A stretch of DNA of 64,000 bases. Origin: Actinomyces minihominis. GTDB taxonomy: Bacteria; Actinomycetota; Actinomycetes; Actinomycetales; Actinomycetaceae. Where the stretch lies: contig NZ_FYEG01000003.1 of NCBI RefSeq assembly GCF_900187855.1, positions 248,001-312,000 on the forward strand, read 5' to 3'. The translations under genes and the position numbers were made by a program. Each line of letters opens with the position of its first letter. Position 1 is the stretch's first letter. The notes under the pieces were generated by a model that had not been told where the DNA came from, did not search any database, and saw nothing but the letters and a program-made list of their open reading frames with translations. This document shows positions 1-9,963 of the stretch, one piece after another.

Positions 1-300
1 CCCCTCTAGACGCGCTGCAACATCGTCCCCGAGAGTGACCAGTTCGTAGGTGGCTCCGAGGACGAACTCACCCGGATGCAGGACAAAGGGCTCGTCCTCG
101 TCGACCTCAACACGCCTGGTCAACCCGGGTTGAGCAGCAGCGGGGTCGATCACCGAGTACCTGTGGTTATCGAAAAGACGGAAGACGCGGTCGAGCCGCA
201 CATCAATGCTGGCCGGCTGAATCATGGCCCGGTCCAGCGGATCCAGGCAGATTCGACCGGCATCAATCGACTGTCGTATATCGCGGTCACTCAGAAGCAT
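1..300 (-). CDS. dcd: dCTP deaminase, C-terminally cut by window edge
   Basis: This is the first 100 codons of a dCTP deaminase, which converts dCTP to dUTP (or to dUMP in bifunctional versions) for thymidylate synthesis. The start reads MLLSDRDIR, followed by the family segments [10 protein letters not shown] (about residues 32-41) and [11 protein letters not shown] (about 75-85). The ATG at 300 is the only start that gives the family's usual N-terminus. The reading frame runs off the window before the catalytic glutamate segment, so it cannot be checked whether the enzyme is mono- or bifunctional. The next gene, on the same strand upstream, is a threonine aldolase with a gap of about 60 bp. 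Confidence 0.93.
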   Translation of the reverse strand, partial: MLLSDRDIRQSIDAGRICLDPLDRAMIQPASIDVRLDRVFRLFDNHRYSVIDPAAAQPGLTRRVEVDEDEPFVLHPGEFVLGATYELVTLGDDVAARLEG

Positions 301-358
301 GCTGACATCATCCCACGGAGCCGGAAGAACAGGAGGGAGCAGCCAGAAGTCATCGCGA

Positions 359-1399
359 CTAACCCTTCGACCCGACGATTAGGTCAGCCAGATCATCAAC
401 GTCCTCGACCGTGGTATCAAACGAACACATCAGGCGGACGAGGTCGGGATCGCCCGGCCAGTCGTAGAAGTGGAACACCGCGCGAGCACGCTCCTTCTGT
501 TCGGGGGTCAGCATGGCAAAAACGCCGTTGGACTCAACGGGAACGGGGATTGGAACGGCACCGTTAAGTCGGCTGTGAAGGCGAGCTGCCATCTCATTGG
601 AGTGCTGGGCCAGGCGTTGCCAGAGGTCCGTTCCGAAGAGTTCGGTGAGTTGAGCCGACACGAAGCGCATCTTCGAGCCCAGCTGCATGTTGGTTTTGCG
701 CAGGTAGGGCAGACCCGTCGCACGTTCGGGGTTGAGGACGACGACGGCCTCGGCTCCCATGGCCCCGTTCTTGGTACCTCCCAGGCTGAGGACGTCAACC
801 CCGGCATCCGTGGTGAGTTCACGCAGTGTGGTGCCCATGTGGGCTGCGGCATTGGAGAGTCGCGCTCCGTCCATGTGGAGAGCCATGTCGTGGGAATGCG
901 CGAAGTCAGCTAGCGCGCGGACCTCCGCGGGTGTGTAGCAGGTACCGAGCTCCGTGACCTGCGAAATAGAGATGGCAAGGGGCTGGGAGCGGTGCGGGTC
1001 CCCCCACCCCCAGGCTTCACGCTTTGCGAGCTCCGGTGTGAGCTTCCCATCCGGGGTGGGGACCCCCAGGATCTTGAGGGCACCAACTTTTTCAGGTGCT
1101 CCGCCCTCGTCATTGTTGATATGTGCGGTCGAGGGCGCGATGACGGCACCCCAGCGCGGCAACACTGATTGCAGCGAGACCACATTGGCGCCGGTTCCGT
1201 TAAAGACGGGGAACCCCTCGGCGGCATCACCAAACACCTCGCGGATCATCTGATCCATGACCCCGGTCCATTCGTCCTCCCCGTAGGACGAAGCGTGCCC
1301 AACGTTGGCCTTGGCTATCGCCGTAAGGATCTGTGGGTGCACTCCCGAGTAGTTGTCGGAGGCAAAGCTGTTACGGCTGGATGTGCTGGTCTGCGTCAT
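359..1399 (-). CDS. Low-specificity L-threonine aldolase (beta-eliminating lyase family)
   Basis: This is a PLP-dependent, fold-type I aldolase of 346 residues that would split L-threonine or allo-threonine into glycine and acetaldehyde in the cytosol. The PLP lysine is K210 in SLGGTKNG, and the cofactor-contacting MDGAR motif lies at residues 176-180. The N-terminal [11 protein letters not shown] segment is typical of the family. The length matches the usual 340-360 residues, and all core motifs are present. Closely related beta-eliminating lyases cannot be excluded, so the substrate is inferred. It lies upstream of dcd on the same strand, and a tRNA gene follows its 5' side. Confidence 0.92.
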   Translation of the reverse strand: MTQTSTSSRNSFASDNYSGVHPQILTAIAKANVGHASSYGEDEWTGVMDQMIREVFGDAAEGFPVFNGTGANVVSLQSVLPRWGAVIAPSTAHINNDEGGAPEKVGALKILGVPTPDGKLTPELAKREAWGWGDPHRSQPLAISISQVTELGTCYTPAEVRALADFAHSHDMALHMDGARLSNAAAHMGTTLRELTTDAGVDVLSLGGTKNGAMGAEAVVVLNPERATGLPYLRKTNMQLGSKMRFVSAQLTELFGTDLWQRLAQHSNEMAARLHSRLNGAVPIPVPVESNGVFAMLTPEQKERARAVFHFYDWPGDPDLVRLMCSFDTTVEDVDDLADLIVGSKG

Positions 1400-1520
1400 G
1401 GGACAACGCTACGTCGGACAGGCAGGTTCAGACAGCCACGCCCGGAAGCTGGCCGTGCGGCGGTGTGGGGAAACCCGTGTCATAGAGCGGAAAAGACCGG
1501 CCGTCCGGGCCCTGTGGGAA

Positions 1521-1594
1521 TGGAGCGGATGACGGGAATCGAACCCGCGCTGTCTGCTTGGGAAGCAGAAGTTCTACCATTGAACTACATCCGC
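1521..1594 (-). tRNA. tRNA-Gly (CCC)
   Basis: On the minus strand the sequence folds as a cloverleaf. The acceptor arm is GCGGATG paired with CATCCGC, the T-loop region is GGTTCGATTCC, and the anticodon stem TCTGC/GCAGA encloses the loop TTCCCAA, giving anticodon CCC (glycine). The terminal CCA appears to be encoded (TCCA at 1524-1521). It stands alone between the threonine aldolase and trxA. Confidence 0.95.
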
Positions 1595-1805
1595 ATGTCA
1601 TGAAGACGCATTGAAGTCTAGCAAGAAAATAGACCACCGCGGGACAAGCAATACCAAGGTCAGTCAAACACCCCCAAATGTGGATACCCGGCCCGGTATC
1701 GCTTAGAGCGCACTGGAATTGCCCACAGAACTCACTTTTAGCCTCCCGTAAGCTACCCGAAGTCAGTAGGGTGGGTAGTAAGTCAAAGAATCCATGAGGA
1801 GAAAC

Positions 1806-2171
1806 ATGAGCACGCAAGACCTCACCGTTGAAGACTTTGAGTCGACGGTAACTGACAACTCCATCGTCCTCGTCGACTTCTGGGCCGAATGGTGCGGCCC
1901 ATGCCGTCAGTTCGCTCCTGTCTACGACAAGGCATCTGAGAAGAACCCGGACATCATCTTCGGCAAGGTGGACACAGAGGCCCAGCAGGAACTGGCTGCC
2001 ATGGCTCAGATCACTTCCATCCCGACCCTGATGGCCTTCCGTGATGGCATCGCAGTCTTCCGCCAGGCTGGAGCACTTCCCGGCCACGTCCTCGATGATC
2101 TCATCCAGCAGATCCGTGACCTAGACATGGAAGATGTCAAGAAGCAGGTTGCAGAGGCTGAGGGCAACTAG
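1806..2171 (+). CDS. trxA: Thioredoxin
   Basis: This is a cytosolic thioredoxin of 121 residues that reduces protein disulfides using electrons from thioredoxin reductase. The active site WCGPC is at residues 29-33, after the VLVDFWAEW strand, and the cis-proline motif SIPTL follows later. The ATG at 1806 is chosen because an upstream in-frame ATG at 1794 lies inside the ribosome binding site (GAGGAGA). The gene is slightly longer than E. coli TrxA because of a charged C-terminal helix. It stands as its own unit and ends at a strong hairpin terminator shared with the convergent recR. Confidence 0.95.
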   Translation: MSTQDLTVEDFESTVTDNSIVLVDFWAEWCGPCRQFAPVYDKASEKNPDIIFGKVDTEAQQELAAMAQITSIPTLMAFRDGIAVFRQAGALPGHVLDDLIQQIRDLDMEDVKKQVAEAEGN

Positions 2172-2185
2172 TAACGACTTCAACT

Positions 2186-2224
2186 AAGAACCCGCAGTGT
2201 TCCTTTCGGAGCCTGCGGGTTCTT
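2186..2224. terminator. Bidirectional rho-independent terminator between trxA and recR
   Basis: A perfect 12-bp stem pairs 2186-2197 (AAGAACCCGCAG) with 2213-2224 across a 15-nt loop. The A-rich start and T-rich end serve both strands, as expected between convergent genes. Confidence 0.85.
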
Positions 2225-2240
2225 GCCTTAAGTCAGTTCT

Positions 2241-2840
2241 CTAGAGGCTGCGTCGCCCCTCAAGAGCCCGTCCCAGCGTCACCTCATCGGCGTACTCGAG
2301 GTCACCCCCGACCGGGAGGCCCGATGCGAGCCGCGTAACGGACACCCCCATCGGTGTCACGCTGCGGGCGATGTATGACGAAGTCGCCTCACCCTCAACC
2401 GTCGGGTTGGTAGCGAGGATGACCTCTTGAATCGTCCCGTCGGCCAGGCGCATAAAAAGCTCGCGCATGCGCAACTGGTCCGCACCAACCCCAGCGAGGG
2501 GATCAATAACGCCCCCGAGGACGTGGTACCTGCCGCGGAAGACCCGCGTCTTCTCAATGGCGTTGATGTCCTTGGCTTCTTCAACCACGCAGAGGATGCT
2601 CTGGTCCCGCCGGGTATCCGCGCAGATCGAACACACTTCACCCTCGGTCACATTGCCGCAGACGGTGCAGAAGTGGACATTCTTTTTGACCGCTTGAATG
2701 GACGCGACCAGTTCCTGGATCTCAGCACTATCGGCCCCCAGAATGTGGAATGCAAGGCGCTGGGCACTCTTGGGGCCGATTCCCGGGAGCGCCCCCAGGT
2801 TGTCGATTAGATCCTGGATTGCCCCGTCGAACCCGCTCAC
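2241..2840 (-). CDS. recR: Recombination mediator protein RecR
   Basis: RecR acts with RecF/RecO to load RecA on gapped DNA. The 199-residue protein has the N-terminal helix-hairpin-helix ([17 protein letters not shown], residues 18-34), a four-cysteine zinc finger (C58, C61, C70, C73) and a Toprim domain (from about residue 81) with an [11 protein letters not shown] segment. Its length is that of the family. Its start overlaps the stop of dnaX by 4 bp (2837-2840), the standard dnaX-recR coupling. Confidence 0.97.
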   Translation of the reverse strand: MSGFDGAIQDLIDNLGALPGIGPKSAQRLAFHILGADSAEIQELVASIQAVKKNVHFCTVCGNVTEGEVCSICADTRRDQSILCVVEEAKDINAIEKTRVFRGRYHVLGGVIDPLAGVGADQLRMRELFMRLADGTIQEVILATNPTVEGEATSSYIARSVTPMGVSVTRLASGLPVGGDLEYADEVTLGRALEGRRSL

Positions 2841-4942
2841 TCATGACCTCCAAGATCAAATCCTGACAGTGCATTCTCGTCAGGCTCAATGGGTTCAGGG
2901 AACCCGTCATCTCCCAGCACATCACCTTCTGGTTCAATCGTGCTGATGAGTTTTTCTTCAATGACTGTGCCGCCAACGATGTCGAGAAAGACATCAACCA
3001 GGGGGCGACCACGGTAGGCACCATCCGGATCAGCTGGGACCGGGGGCGCCTGCATGGCAGCTGGCTCGGCTGGAGGTTCGGGGCGTTGGATCGGCGGTTT
3101 TGGCGCTGCCACTGGCTGCACCTCAGGAGCCTTCTGAACCGGAGTTGGTTGCTCTGGTTCAGGCTGTGCTTTTGGGTGGCTCTCCGGTGGCTGCTGAACT
3201 GGTCGTTGGGGTGCCGGCTTCTCTACTTCAGGCTCGGCTCGAGGCGCTGGTTCAGCAGCGACTTCGGGTGATGCTGCGGGAACTCCACCCTCCTTTAGTT
3301 TCGCCACAACCTTGTCGCGGTCGCCCTCCCACTCAGCTATCACCGTGATGGAGCGCCCGAGGATCTCAGAGAAGACACCGGCCATCTTGTCTTCACCGCC
3401 AAAACGCTTGAACTGGGCGACGTTGGAAGGCTGCAGGAAGAAGACGTGTGCGATCGAACCGGCGGCTTCAGAGCCCCGAACGTTCTTCATCAAACTTGGG
3501 TAAGCCGACCCCATCTCACCCATTCGTTTCGTGATGGTGGCCCAGTGAGCCCGCATGAAAGCGGAGTCCGCAACGGTATCGCTGGCTGCGGGAGTGGTTG
3601 CGGCCAGGGGCTGCTGCGCTACTTGCGAGGGACGGGTCGGGACCGAAGTTGCTGCGGGCGTCGGAGTCGTCCCGGCCCGGGGCACCCTCGGTACTTCAGT
3701 ACTGCTTGTTGGTGCGGCAGGGGAAGCCTGCGGGGCCGGCCGTGCGGCAGGTGCAGCGGTCTGCGGACCGCGTGGTGCCTGACGAGGCGGTACAGCAGTT
3801 GCCGGGGCCGGAGCGGACACAGTCTGAGTGGCACCCTGCGTTGAACCATCAACCACCAGAAGTCGAGCCATCAGCAGTTCAAGCTGCAGGCGAGGCGAGG
3901 TGGCGCCAACCATTTCTCGAAGAGCGCCCTCAATAATGTCGGCACGTTGGGAGAGGAGACGTGCCCCCCACTTACCGGCCTGCGTATGCATGACAGCGAG
4001 CTGATCAGCGGGAATCTCAATCAGAGTGTCCGCCGCCCGCTCACCAATCAGCGCGCAAACCAGCAGATCACGAAGACGCTGCAGAAGGTCCTCTACAAAA
4101 CGTCGTGGTTCCTGGCCCTTATCGGTCACCTCTTCAACGATGGCGAAGACCTCTGCTCCATCCAAGTCGCCGAGGGCATCCACGGTTCGTTCCAGGATTG
4201 CCGCATCGGTGTAACCGAGCAGGTCGAGCGCGCTCTGCACCGTCACTGTCCCGTTGGAGCCGGCCATGAGCTGGTCCATGACAGACAGGGAGTCCCTGAC
4301 GGACCCCCCGCCGCTACGAACGATCAGCGGGTAAACACCCTCTTCAACCTCAACGCCCTCCTTCACTGCCAGGTCCTTCAGGTAGGGCACCAGGACAGCG
4401 GGCGCCACCAGCCTGAACGGATAGTGGTGGGTACGGGAGCGGATGGTGCTGATGACCTTCTCCGGCTCCGTCGTCGCAAAGATGAACTTGGTGTGATCCG
4501 GGGGCTCTTCGACCAGCTTCAGTAGCGCATTGAAACCCGAGGCCGTCACCATGTGGGCTTCATCGAGGATGAAAATGCGATAGCGGTCCCGAGTCGGCGC
4601 AAACTCTGCCTTCTCACGCAGGGCACGCGCGTGTTCGACGCCGTTGTTTGAGGCCGCATCAATCTCAACTACGTCAAGCGACCCTGGGCCACCCGCGGCC
4701 AGCTCAACACACGAGTCACAGACACCACACGGCTGCGAGGTCGGTCCTTCAATGCAGTTCAGGCTGCGGGCCAGAATGCGAGCCGAAGTTGTCTTACCGC
4801 AGCCTCGTGGTCCGGAGAAAAGGTAGGCATGGGTGACGCGATTGCCATCGAGGGCGGCCTTCAAGGCATCGGTGACATGTTCCTGCCCGATGACATCCTG
4901 AAACGTATCTGGCCGATAACGGCGATAAAGTGCTGTGCTCAC
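2837..4942 (-). CDS. dnaX: DNA polymerase III subunit gamma/tau
   Basis: DnaX is the ATPase of the clamp loader and ties the replicative polymerases to the helicase. In 701 residues it shows Walker [10 protein letters not shown] (44-52), a zinc module with C63, C72, C75 and C78 or neighbours, and the DEAH box at about 127-130. An AAA+ lid and collar domain follow. Two proline/alanine/glutamate-rich linkers (about 375-460 and 560-640) flank a conserved C-terminal block, as in tau proteins of actinobacteria. No frameshift slippery run was noticed, so a single long product is likely. The gene is followed by recR with a 4-bp overlap, and the SRP RNA gene lies upstream. Confidence 0.97.
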   Translation of the reverse strand: MSTALYRRYRPDTFQDVIGQEHVTDALKAALDGNRVTHAYLFSGPRGCGKTTSARILARSLNCIEGPTSQPCGVCDSCVELAAGGPGSLDVVEIDAASNNGVEHARALREKAEFAPTRDRYRIFILDEAHMVTASGFNALLKLVEEPPDHTKFIFATTEPEKVISTIRSRTHHYPFRLVAPAVLVPYLKDLAVKEGVEVEEGVYPLIVRSGGGSVRDSLSVMDQLMAGSNGTVTVQSALDLLGYTDAAILERTVDALGDLDGAEVFAIVEEVTDKGQEPRRFVEDLLQRLRDLLVCALIGERAADTLIEIPADQLAVMHTQAGKWGARLLSQRADIIEGALREMVGATSPRLQLELLMARLLVVDGSTQGATQTVSAPAPATAVPPRQAPRGPQTAAPAARPAPQASPAAPTSSTEVPRVPRAGTTPTPAATSVPTRPSQVAQQPLAATTPAASDTVADSAFMRAHWATITKRMGEMGSAYPSLMKNVRGSEAAGSIAHVFFLQPSNVAQFKRFGGEDKMAGVFSEILGRSITVIAEWEGDRDKVVAKLKEGGVPAASPEVAAEPAPRAEPEVEKPAPQRPVQQPPESHPKAQPEPEQPTPVQKAPEVQPVAAPKPPIQRPEPPAEPAAMQAPPVPADPDGAYRGRPLVDVFLDIVGGTVIEEKLISTIEPEGDVLGDDGFPEPIEPDENALSGFDLGGHE

Positions 4943-5049
4943 GGTTAGACCTTAGAACCTCCGGGGCCAGCGCCGCCGTCGAAGAAGAACCTCTGCGGAA
5001 AGTACCGCCCACATCCAGTTGGGGATAACTGCGCCTAGATATAAATGAT

Positions 5050-5131
5050 CCCCCGCGCACCCGACAGAGCGACCGTATCCTTGCTGCCTTCCGGCCCTGG
5101 GGAGGTTCGGGTGATGCCGTCGCACGGGGGA
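5050..5131 (-). ncRNA. ffs: Small-type signal recognition particle RNA (4.5S-like)
   Basis: Read on the minus strand, this segment forms one long hairpin with ends CCCCCGTGCG and CGCGCGGGGG. Near its tip is the conserved Ffh-binding motif, with CAGGGCCGGAAGGCAGCA around 5081-5099. The location just upstream of dnaX on the same strand is common in bacteria. The exact ends are estimated from the pairing. Confidence 0.9.
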
Positions 5132-5251
5132 TCGTCCTCATCTTACACAGAGTCGACTCCCTTCCAGCAAACTCACGCTGCGGGAGGAATCAATGGACTG
5201 CAACGATTCCGGACCACTCCGTCAAACCTCACAGTGCCCGGATTAACGCAG

Positions 5252-6040
5252 CTAGACCTTCGGGTCTGGATCGGTTGGATCCTCTCGCGCCAGGAAGATT
5301 AGTAGGGCACTCACAAGCAAGACAAGGACGACTGAGAGCCCATTCCAAAGGTGATCTGCGAGGAAGCCAATCCCTCCCCCCGCTCCGAATCCAACTAGAA
5401 CCATGAAGTAGAGGCCCGAGGTGTAGAGGTTCGACATTCCGTTCGGCGCCTTCTTACTGAAGAAGGACTGCATCAGGTAGTTGAAGGCCAACTGCAACAC
5501 GACGTTCACCGCCACGTTTCCGTAGACCATGCCCTTAATCTTGTGGAATCCGTTTCCCTGGACTCCGGCTGCAAAGGAGATGATCCAGGTGATGTACTCG
5601 GGCCGCAAGGCCTTTGTGACGATGAGGACGAGGGCGATACCGATGGCAAACATCAGCAAACCCTGCAGTGCAGGGGTGTAGCGCTTTCCGCTGCGCAGGC
5701 AAACGGCAATGATGCCTCCGGCGACAAACGCACCGACGCCGAAAGCAAGCACTGCTCCGGAGACGAAGAAGAACTTTGGCCAGTTCCCCGCCATGGCCTG
5801 GTAGCCCATCTGAATTACGTTGCCTGACTGCGCGGTACCGAATGTTCCTGCGTTACTGAAAGCCCAAGAGTTCAGCAGCCCGGAAGAGATGGCAAGGATC
5901 AGAGCGATGTGGGGCAGCTCCATGAGGGGAAATGAGGACGGATGCATCGACTTTGCCATCACCTTGACCAGTGATGTTCCCTGTGGGAGCACAGCCTTCA
6001 CTCGATGAGTGGCTTCGGATCCGGCATCTGCCTTTGTCAT
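5252..6040 (-). CDS. YoaK/DUF1275-family membrane protein
   Basis: This 262-residue protein belongs to the YoaK (DUF1275) family of small integral membrane proteins, whose transport or other function is not established. It shows about six hydrophobic segments and the family motif SSGLLNSWAFSNAGTFGTAQ followed by SGN, at about residues 53-75. The C-terminus is short, acidic and cytosolic. It stands alone on the minus strand with about 100 bp to the SRP RNA and no partner gene, so context gives no clue to its job. Confidence 0.82.
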   Translation of the reverse strand: MTKADAGSEATHRVKAVLPQGTSLVKVMAKSMHPSSFPLMELPHIALILAISSGLLNSWAFSNAGTFGTAQSGNVIQMGYQAMAGNWPKFFFVSGAVLAFGVGAFVAGGIIAVCLRSGKRYTPALQGLLMFAIGIALVLIVTKALRPEYITWIISFAAGVQGNGFHKIKGMVYGNVAVNVVLQLAFNYLMQSFFSKKAPNGMSNLYTSGLYFMVLVGFGAGGGIGFLADHLWNGLSVVLVLLVSALLIFLAREDPTDPDPKV

Positions 6041-6490
6041 TTACACTCCCTGCTCACATACACGGTGACAACTGGCCGACATTATTCCACTCGCCTTACG
6101 CGAGGGCCCTAGCAGCAAGACATCTGAAGGTCACCAATTTCCAGTTCCCTCACAGATCCCTATTACAGCCCCCCGTTAGGTTCCTTTCGGGTCACCGGGG
6201 TCCTCCGCAGGTGTGACGGTCCTCCGCAGGGTGGTTTCTGGGTGCAAAACACACCAAAACAACCCCTGCGTGGGTCCAAGACACTTCCAGAGGACCAAGG
6301 CGGGACCAGACCTTCCGGTAGCGATACCGTGCAGTCGCAGTATCTACCCGGACTTCCTCATTGACTCGTGTGGGGAGCAGATCCGGATCGTGGAACAAAT
6401 GTGGAACAGCTACGGCAAGGGATCTGTTAGGGATGATCAACAGGGCCGGAACGCCCCGGGCTTTCTGGAGGGACTTTGCCCCGTGTTTTC
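6041..6490. other. Intergenic stretch without a recognised gene
   Basis: About 450 bp between the YoaK-family gene and the tRNA-Ser terminator hold no reading frame with family character. Short open frames on both strands look like chance products. No RNA fold could be named by eye. A decayed gene next to the tRNA is possible but not supported. Confidence 0.5.
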
Positions 6491-6493
6491 AAC

Positions 6494-6525
6494 GAAAAAC
6501 CCCGGAATCTCAACAGATTCCGGGG
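6494..6525 (-). terminator. Terminator downstream of tRNA-Ser
   Basis: An 11-bp perfect stem (6500-6510 with 6515-6525, loop CAAC) is followed on the minus strand by a T-run (complement of GAAAAA at 6494-6499), a typical rho-independent terminator 8 bp after the tRNA. Confidence 0.85.
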
Positions 6526-6532
6526 CTGCTAG

Positions 6533-6617
6533 CGGAGGATGGGGGATTCGAACCCCCGAGGGCTTGCACCCAACACGCTTTCCAAGCGTGCGCCATAGGC
6601 CACTAGGCGAATCCTCC
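6533..6617 (-). tRNA. tRNA-Ser (GGA)
   Basis: The minus strand folds with acceptor GGAGGAT/ATCCTCC, discriminator G, the long variable arm of class II tRNAs and T-arm GGGGGTTCGAATCCCCC. The anticodon stem CACGC/GCGTG encloses TTGGAAA, giving anticodon GGA (serine). CCA is not encoded. Confidence 0.95.
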
Positions 6618-6890
6618 GGTGTCGGATCGGCTTGTGGCCTCTCCAACGTCCACACTCTAGCGAAATACTGGCGCTGATGAAAACTCGGGCGACTGTGGGG
6701 TTGGACCCAAAGCAGGCGGATGCTCGACCTGCGCCACGCCGGGTCCGTCTCTGCGTTGAACCTCACTTGGGACCGGCGACCTAAGAAGAGGCACCCAGGG
6801 TGTGCTCTGTTCAAGCATTCTTCGAGGCGGCCCCGGTTTTCAGAGCTACCGGTCCCGAAACGATGGGCGCATGTGGGACAATTGGGCGCG

Positions 6891-8138
6891 ATGTCTACCA
6901 AAACAGCAACCACTTCGCCTCTCTCCCGAATCGACGGATGGATTCGTAAAGAGACCTCGGGTGGAATTCTCCTCATCATTGCCGCCGTGTTTGCCCTGGC
7001 CTGGTCAAACTCGCCTTGGCGTGAGGCTTACAATTCACTGTCCCAGTTCGTAATCGGACCGGAAGCGCTCGGACTGAACCTAACGCTAGGCACATGGGCG
7101 GCCGACGGCGTCCTCGCCATCTTCTTCTTCGTGGTTGGCGTGGAACTGAAACGCGAGCTGGTGGTTGGTAGCCTCTCCTCTCCGCGGGAAGCGGCCGTCC
7201 CGATGATTGCTGCTGTTGGCGGCATGATCGCCCCGGCACTGATCTTCGTAACAATCGTCCTGGCCACCGGAGACACGGAAGCCCTGACCGGCTGGGCCAT
7301 TCCCACAGCAACAGATATTGCCTTCGCCGTTGGAGTCCTCGCCGTCTTCGGCAAGGGCCTGCCTCGCGCTCTACGCACCTTCCTTCTCACCCTGGCAGTC
7401 GTCGATGACCTTCTGGCGATCGTTATCATCGCGGCCGTCTACACCGACCACCTCAACTTCATTGCCCTCGGTATCTCCATCGTGCTCATTGCAGCATTCG
7501 CATGGTTGGTGCGAGCCAAGAAGGTGCTTGTGTTGCCGCTGGTAATCATTGCGATTCTGGCCTGGTACTTCATGCATGAGTCCGGTGTTCACGCCACGGT
7601 CGCGGGTGTCGCCATGGGCCTGTCCGTGACGGCACGCCCCATTCACGGAGAGAAGGACGACCGTACCGAGCGCTTTGCACACGTCCTCGATCCCCTGTCC
7701 TCAGGCATTGTTCTGCCGATCTTCGCCTTCTTCGCGGCAGGTGTCACCATCGTTGGATCGGGTGGTGAGATCTTCACCCAGCCGGTCTTCTTCGCTGCTG
7801 CAACCGCCCTCGTCGTCGGAAAATTCATCGGCGTTCTTGGTACCACCACCCTCGCGGTGAAGCTGACCCCCCTGCACCTTCCCGACGCCATCGGTTTGCG
7901 AGACCTGATCCCAGTCGGCTTCCTGACGGGCATGGGCTTCACCGTCTCGCTGCTAATTACTGACCTGTCTTTCCACGCCAACGGTCACCTTGCCCCCGCC
8001 AAGATTGGCGTCCTCGTCGGTACCCTGATTGCCGCCATTCTCGGGGCCACCGCACTGCGCCACGACGCAAAGAAGGCGCGTACCTCCGACATGAACCTGG
8101 ACGGAATCCCCGACTCCGACACCTCCCCCATCGACTAG
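6891..8138 (+). CDS. nhaA: Na+/H+ antiporter NhaA
   Basis: NhaA expels Na+ in exchange for protons across the cytoplasmic membrane and supports pH and salt homeostasis. The 415-residue protein has about 12 membrane segments. It carries the family's paired aspartates in LAVVDDLLAIVII, the ion-binding site equivalent to D163/D164 of E. coli, and the segment PTATDIAFAVGVLA before it. The C-terminal MGFTVSLLITDLSF is also typical. The frame is open further upstream, but the ATG at 6891 (MSTKTATTSP) gives the usual N-terminus. A short acidic C-terminal tail ends 8 bp before the next gene. Confidence 0.95.
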   Translation: MSTKTATTSPLSRIDGWIRKETSGGILLIIAAVFALAWSNSPWREAYNSLSQFVIGPEALGLNLTLGTWAADGVLAIFFFVVGVELKRELVVGSLSSPREAAVPMIAAVGGMIAPALIFVTIVLATGDTEALTGWAIPTATDIAFAVGVLAVFGKGLPRALRTFLLTLAVVDDLLAIVIIAAVYTDHLNFIALGISIVLIAAFAWLVRAKKVLVLPLVIIAILAWYFMHESGVHATVAGVAMGLSVTARPIHGEKDDRTERFAHVLDPLSSGIVLPIFAFFAAGVTIVGSGGEIFTQPVFFAAATALVVGKFIGVLGTTTLAVKLTPLHLPDAIGLRDLIPVGFLTGMGFTVSLLITDLSFHANGHLAPAKIGVLVGTLIAAILGATALRHDAKKARTSDMNLDGIPDSDTSPID

Positions 8139-8146
8139 CTGCATCA

Positions 8147-9238
8147 TTGATCAAGTACCTCGGTTCCAAGCGGCGCTTCGTTACCACCATCGGTGACCTC
8201 TATGAGGCCAGTGGCGCCGAAACCGCCCTCGACCTGTTCACAGGAACCACCCGGGTAGCGCAGGAACTGTGTCAGCGCGGGGCTTTTACGACGGCAGTGG
8301 ATACCGCGACCTACTCCGAGGTGCTCGCGCAGTGCTTCGTGGAAACCGACGTCGCCGAGGTGGATATCGAAGAGGTCGAAGCCGTCCTCGCGCGCCTGGA
8401 CGCCCTCCCCGGTGTTCGCGGCTACTTCACCCAGACCTTCTGCGAAGAGAGCCGTTACCTCCATCCCGACAACGGCATGCGGGTTGACGCCATTCGTCAG
8501 GCGATCGAGGACGACTATGCGGACGACCTGCTGAAGCCGATCTACCTCACCTCACTGCTGCTGGCGGCAGACGCTGTCGACTCTACCGTCGGCCTGCAGA
8601 TGGCCTATTTGAAGCAGTGGGCTCCCCGGGCTCTGAACCGGATGACCCTCAAGGTTCCGAAATTGATCCCCGGTACGGGTCGCGCCATCCGGGGGGATGC
8701 CCTAACTCTGGCCCCTAATCTCCCTCACGTCGGCTTTGCCTACCTTGATCCGCCCTACAACCAGCACCGCTACTTCACGAACTACCACGTCTGGGAGACC
8801 TTGATTCGCTGGGACAAGCCCGACCACTACGGCACGGCCTGCAAGCGGATCGATGCGCGTGACAATGAAACCAAGAGTCCCTTCAACAGCAAACGAACCA
8901 TGCCTGCCGCCCTCGCTGAGACGGTGGCGGCCGTGAACGCAGACGTCCTCGTCCTCAGCTTTTCCAATGAGGGGTTCGTCCCCCTGCCCGACCTGGTAGA
9001 GATGTGCGGGGCGCGTGGTGACTATGTCGCTGTCCTCGGGTTTCCTCACCACCGCTACGTCGGCGCCAAGATCGGCATCCATGATCTCAAGGGCAAGAAG
9101 GTTGGCAAGGTTTCTCACCTCACCAACACCGAGTACATGGTGGTGTCCGGAGAGCGCGAGAAGGTGACGGACATGATCCATTCGTCAGGCCTGAGCGATA
9201 CGTTGGTGCAGGCGGATTCGGGTAGGTTATTAGCGTGA
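8147..9238 (+). CDS. D12-class N6-adenine DNA methyltransferase
   Basis: This 363-residue protein is a Dam-type (MethyltransfD12) enzyme that would methylate adenine in DNA using SAM. The N-terminal IKYLGSKRR is motif X, ALDLFTGTTRVAQ (about 27-39) is the SAM-binding motif I, and YLDPPYNQHRY (about 199-209) is the catalytic motif IV. The start is TTG at 8147, without a clear ribosome binding site, 8 bp after nhaA, so it is probably read by coupling. No restriction enzyme lies nearby, so it is an orphan methyltransferase. It overlaps the next gene by 4 bp, and core-genome gene spacing suggests it is a resident gene rather than a recent import. Confidence 0.88.
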   Translation: MIKYLGSKRRFVTTIGDLYEASGAETALDLFTGTTRVAQELCQRGAFTTAVDTATYSEVLAQCFVETDVAEVDIEEVEAVLARLDALPGVRGYFTQTFCEESRYLHPDNGMRVDAIRQAIEDDYADDLLKPIYLTSLLLAADAVDSTVGLQMAYLKQWAPRALNRMTLKVPKLIPGTGRAIRGDALTLAPNLPHVGFAYLDPPYNQHRYFTNYHVWETLIRWDKPDHYGTACKRIDARDNETKSPFNSKRTMPAALAETVAAVNADVLVLSFSNEGFVPLPDLVEMCGARGDYVAVLGFPHHRYVGAKIGIHDLKGKKVGKVSHLTNTEYMVVSGEREKVTDMIHSSGLSDTLVQADSGRLLA

Positions 9239-9963
9239 CTTCCGCGCCACCACCAGACGGTAACCAGAGAGAAGTCCGGACCCACGTGAGTCCGGACCAC
9301 TACCGGAGCCCTCGACAGGAGTTCCGGAGCGCCCGTGTTCGCAGTCAGACGGTCATTTTTGGCTCGGCAATTATCGGCCTCGCTGTGCTGTTCCTACTGG
9401 GTTTTCTTGGTATTACCGGGGCCCTCCCGGTTCCCTTTGGCGGGGAGTTTTCGAAGAAAGAGATCTTCGCTGAAGTCGGTGATACCCCGTGTCCGACCCC
9501 GGGGGCGCGCGCCGCCTCACCTGAGGGGGTCTCCCTTCGGGTCCTCAACACCACCTCCACGCCGGGACTGGCGGGCCAGGTGGCGAACGCCTTCGAGGTG
9601 CTCGGCTACACCATTGCCGCCACCGATAATGCCCCGCAGTACCACGGGGTAGCCCGGATTGAAGCTGGTCCGCGAGCCGTTGATGCCGCTTACGCCATTG
9701 CCCGCTACTTCCCGGGAGAGGTTCGAATCGTCCTCAGCTCGGCCGAAGACATGACGCTGACGATTCTTCTTGGCAACAAGTACGACGGACTTGTTCCGCA
9801 GGATGAACGTCCGGCTATTCGTGACTCCAACTCCGCCCTCGTGCCCCGTTCGGGGTGCCTGCCCGTTGCAGAACCAGCCGATGGTTGGGAACTACCGCAG
9901 TCGGCCCAGTCCGGCGCTCAATCGGACGCTCAGTCCGGTGAAGAAACCTCGGAAGAGGACTAG
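9235..9963 (+). CDS. LytR C-terminal domain membrane protein
   Basis: A 242-residue single-pass protein. A basic cytosolic head (about 40 residues) precedes one membrane helix (about 40-62), and the rest is extracytoplasmic. The segment VSLRVLNTTSTPGLAGQVAN starts a LytR_C (PF13399) domain, also found at the C-terminus of LytR-CpsA-Psr cell wall ligases. Here it stands without the ligase domain. The start is GTG, overlapping the methyltransferase stop by 4 bp. The end overlaps convergent pgsA by 4 bp. The low-complexity tail is rich in Gln, Ser and Asp/Glu. The role is inferred to be at the cell envelope. Confidence 0.82.
   Translation: MTSAPPPDGNQREVRTHVSPDHYRSPRQEFRSARVRSQTVIFGSAIIGLAVLFLLGFLGITGALPVPFGGEFSKKEIFAEVGDTPCPTPGARAASPEGVSLRVLNTTSTPGLAGQVANAFEVLGYTIAATDNAPQYHGVARIEAGPRAVDAAYAIARYFPGEVRIVLSSAEDMTLTILLGNKYDGLVPQDERPAIRDSNSALVPRSGCLPVAEPADGWELPQSAQSGAQSDAQSGEETSEED

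Noticed and set aside
3947-4525. A 192-codon plus-strand frame inside dnaX
   Set aside because: Lies fully opposite a clearly conserved dnaX region and has no family character.
6192-6440. Possible integrase remnant beside tRNA-Ser
   Set aside because: An 82-codon minus frame has no catalytic R-H-R-Y pattern; no repeat of the tRNA 3' end was found.
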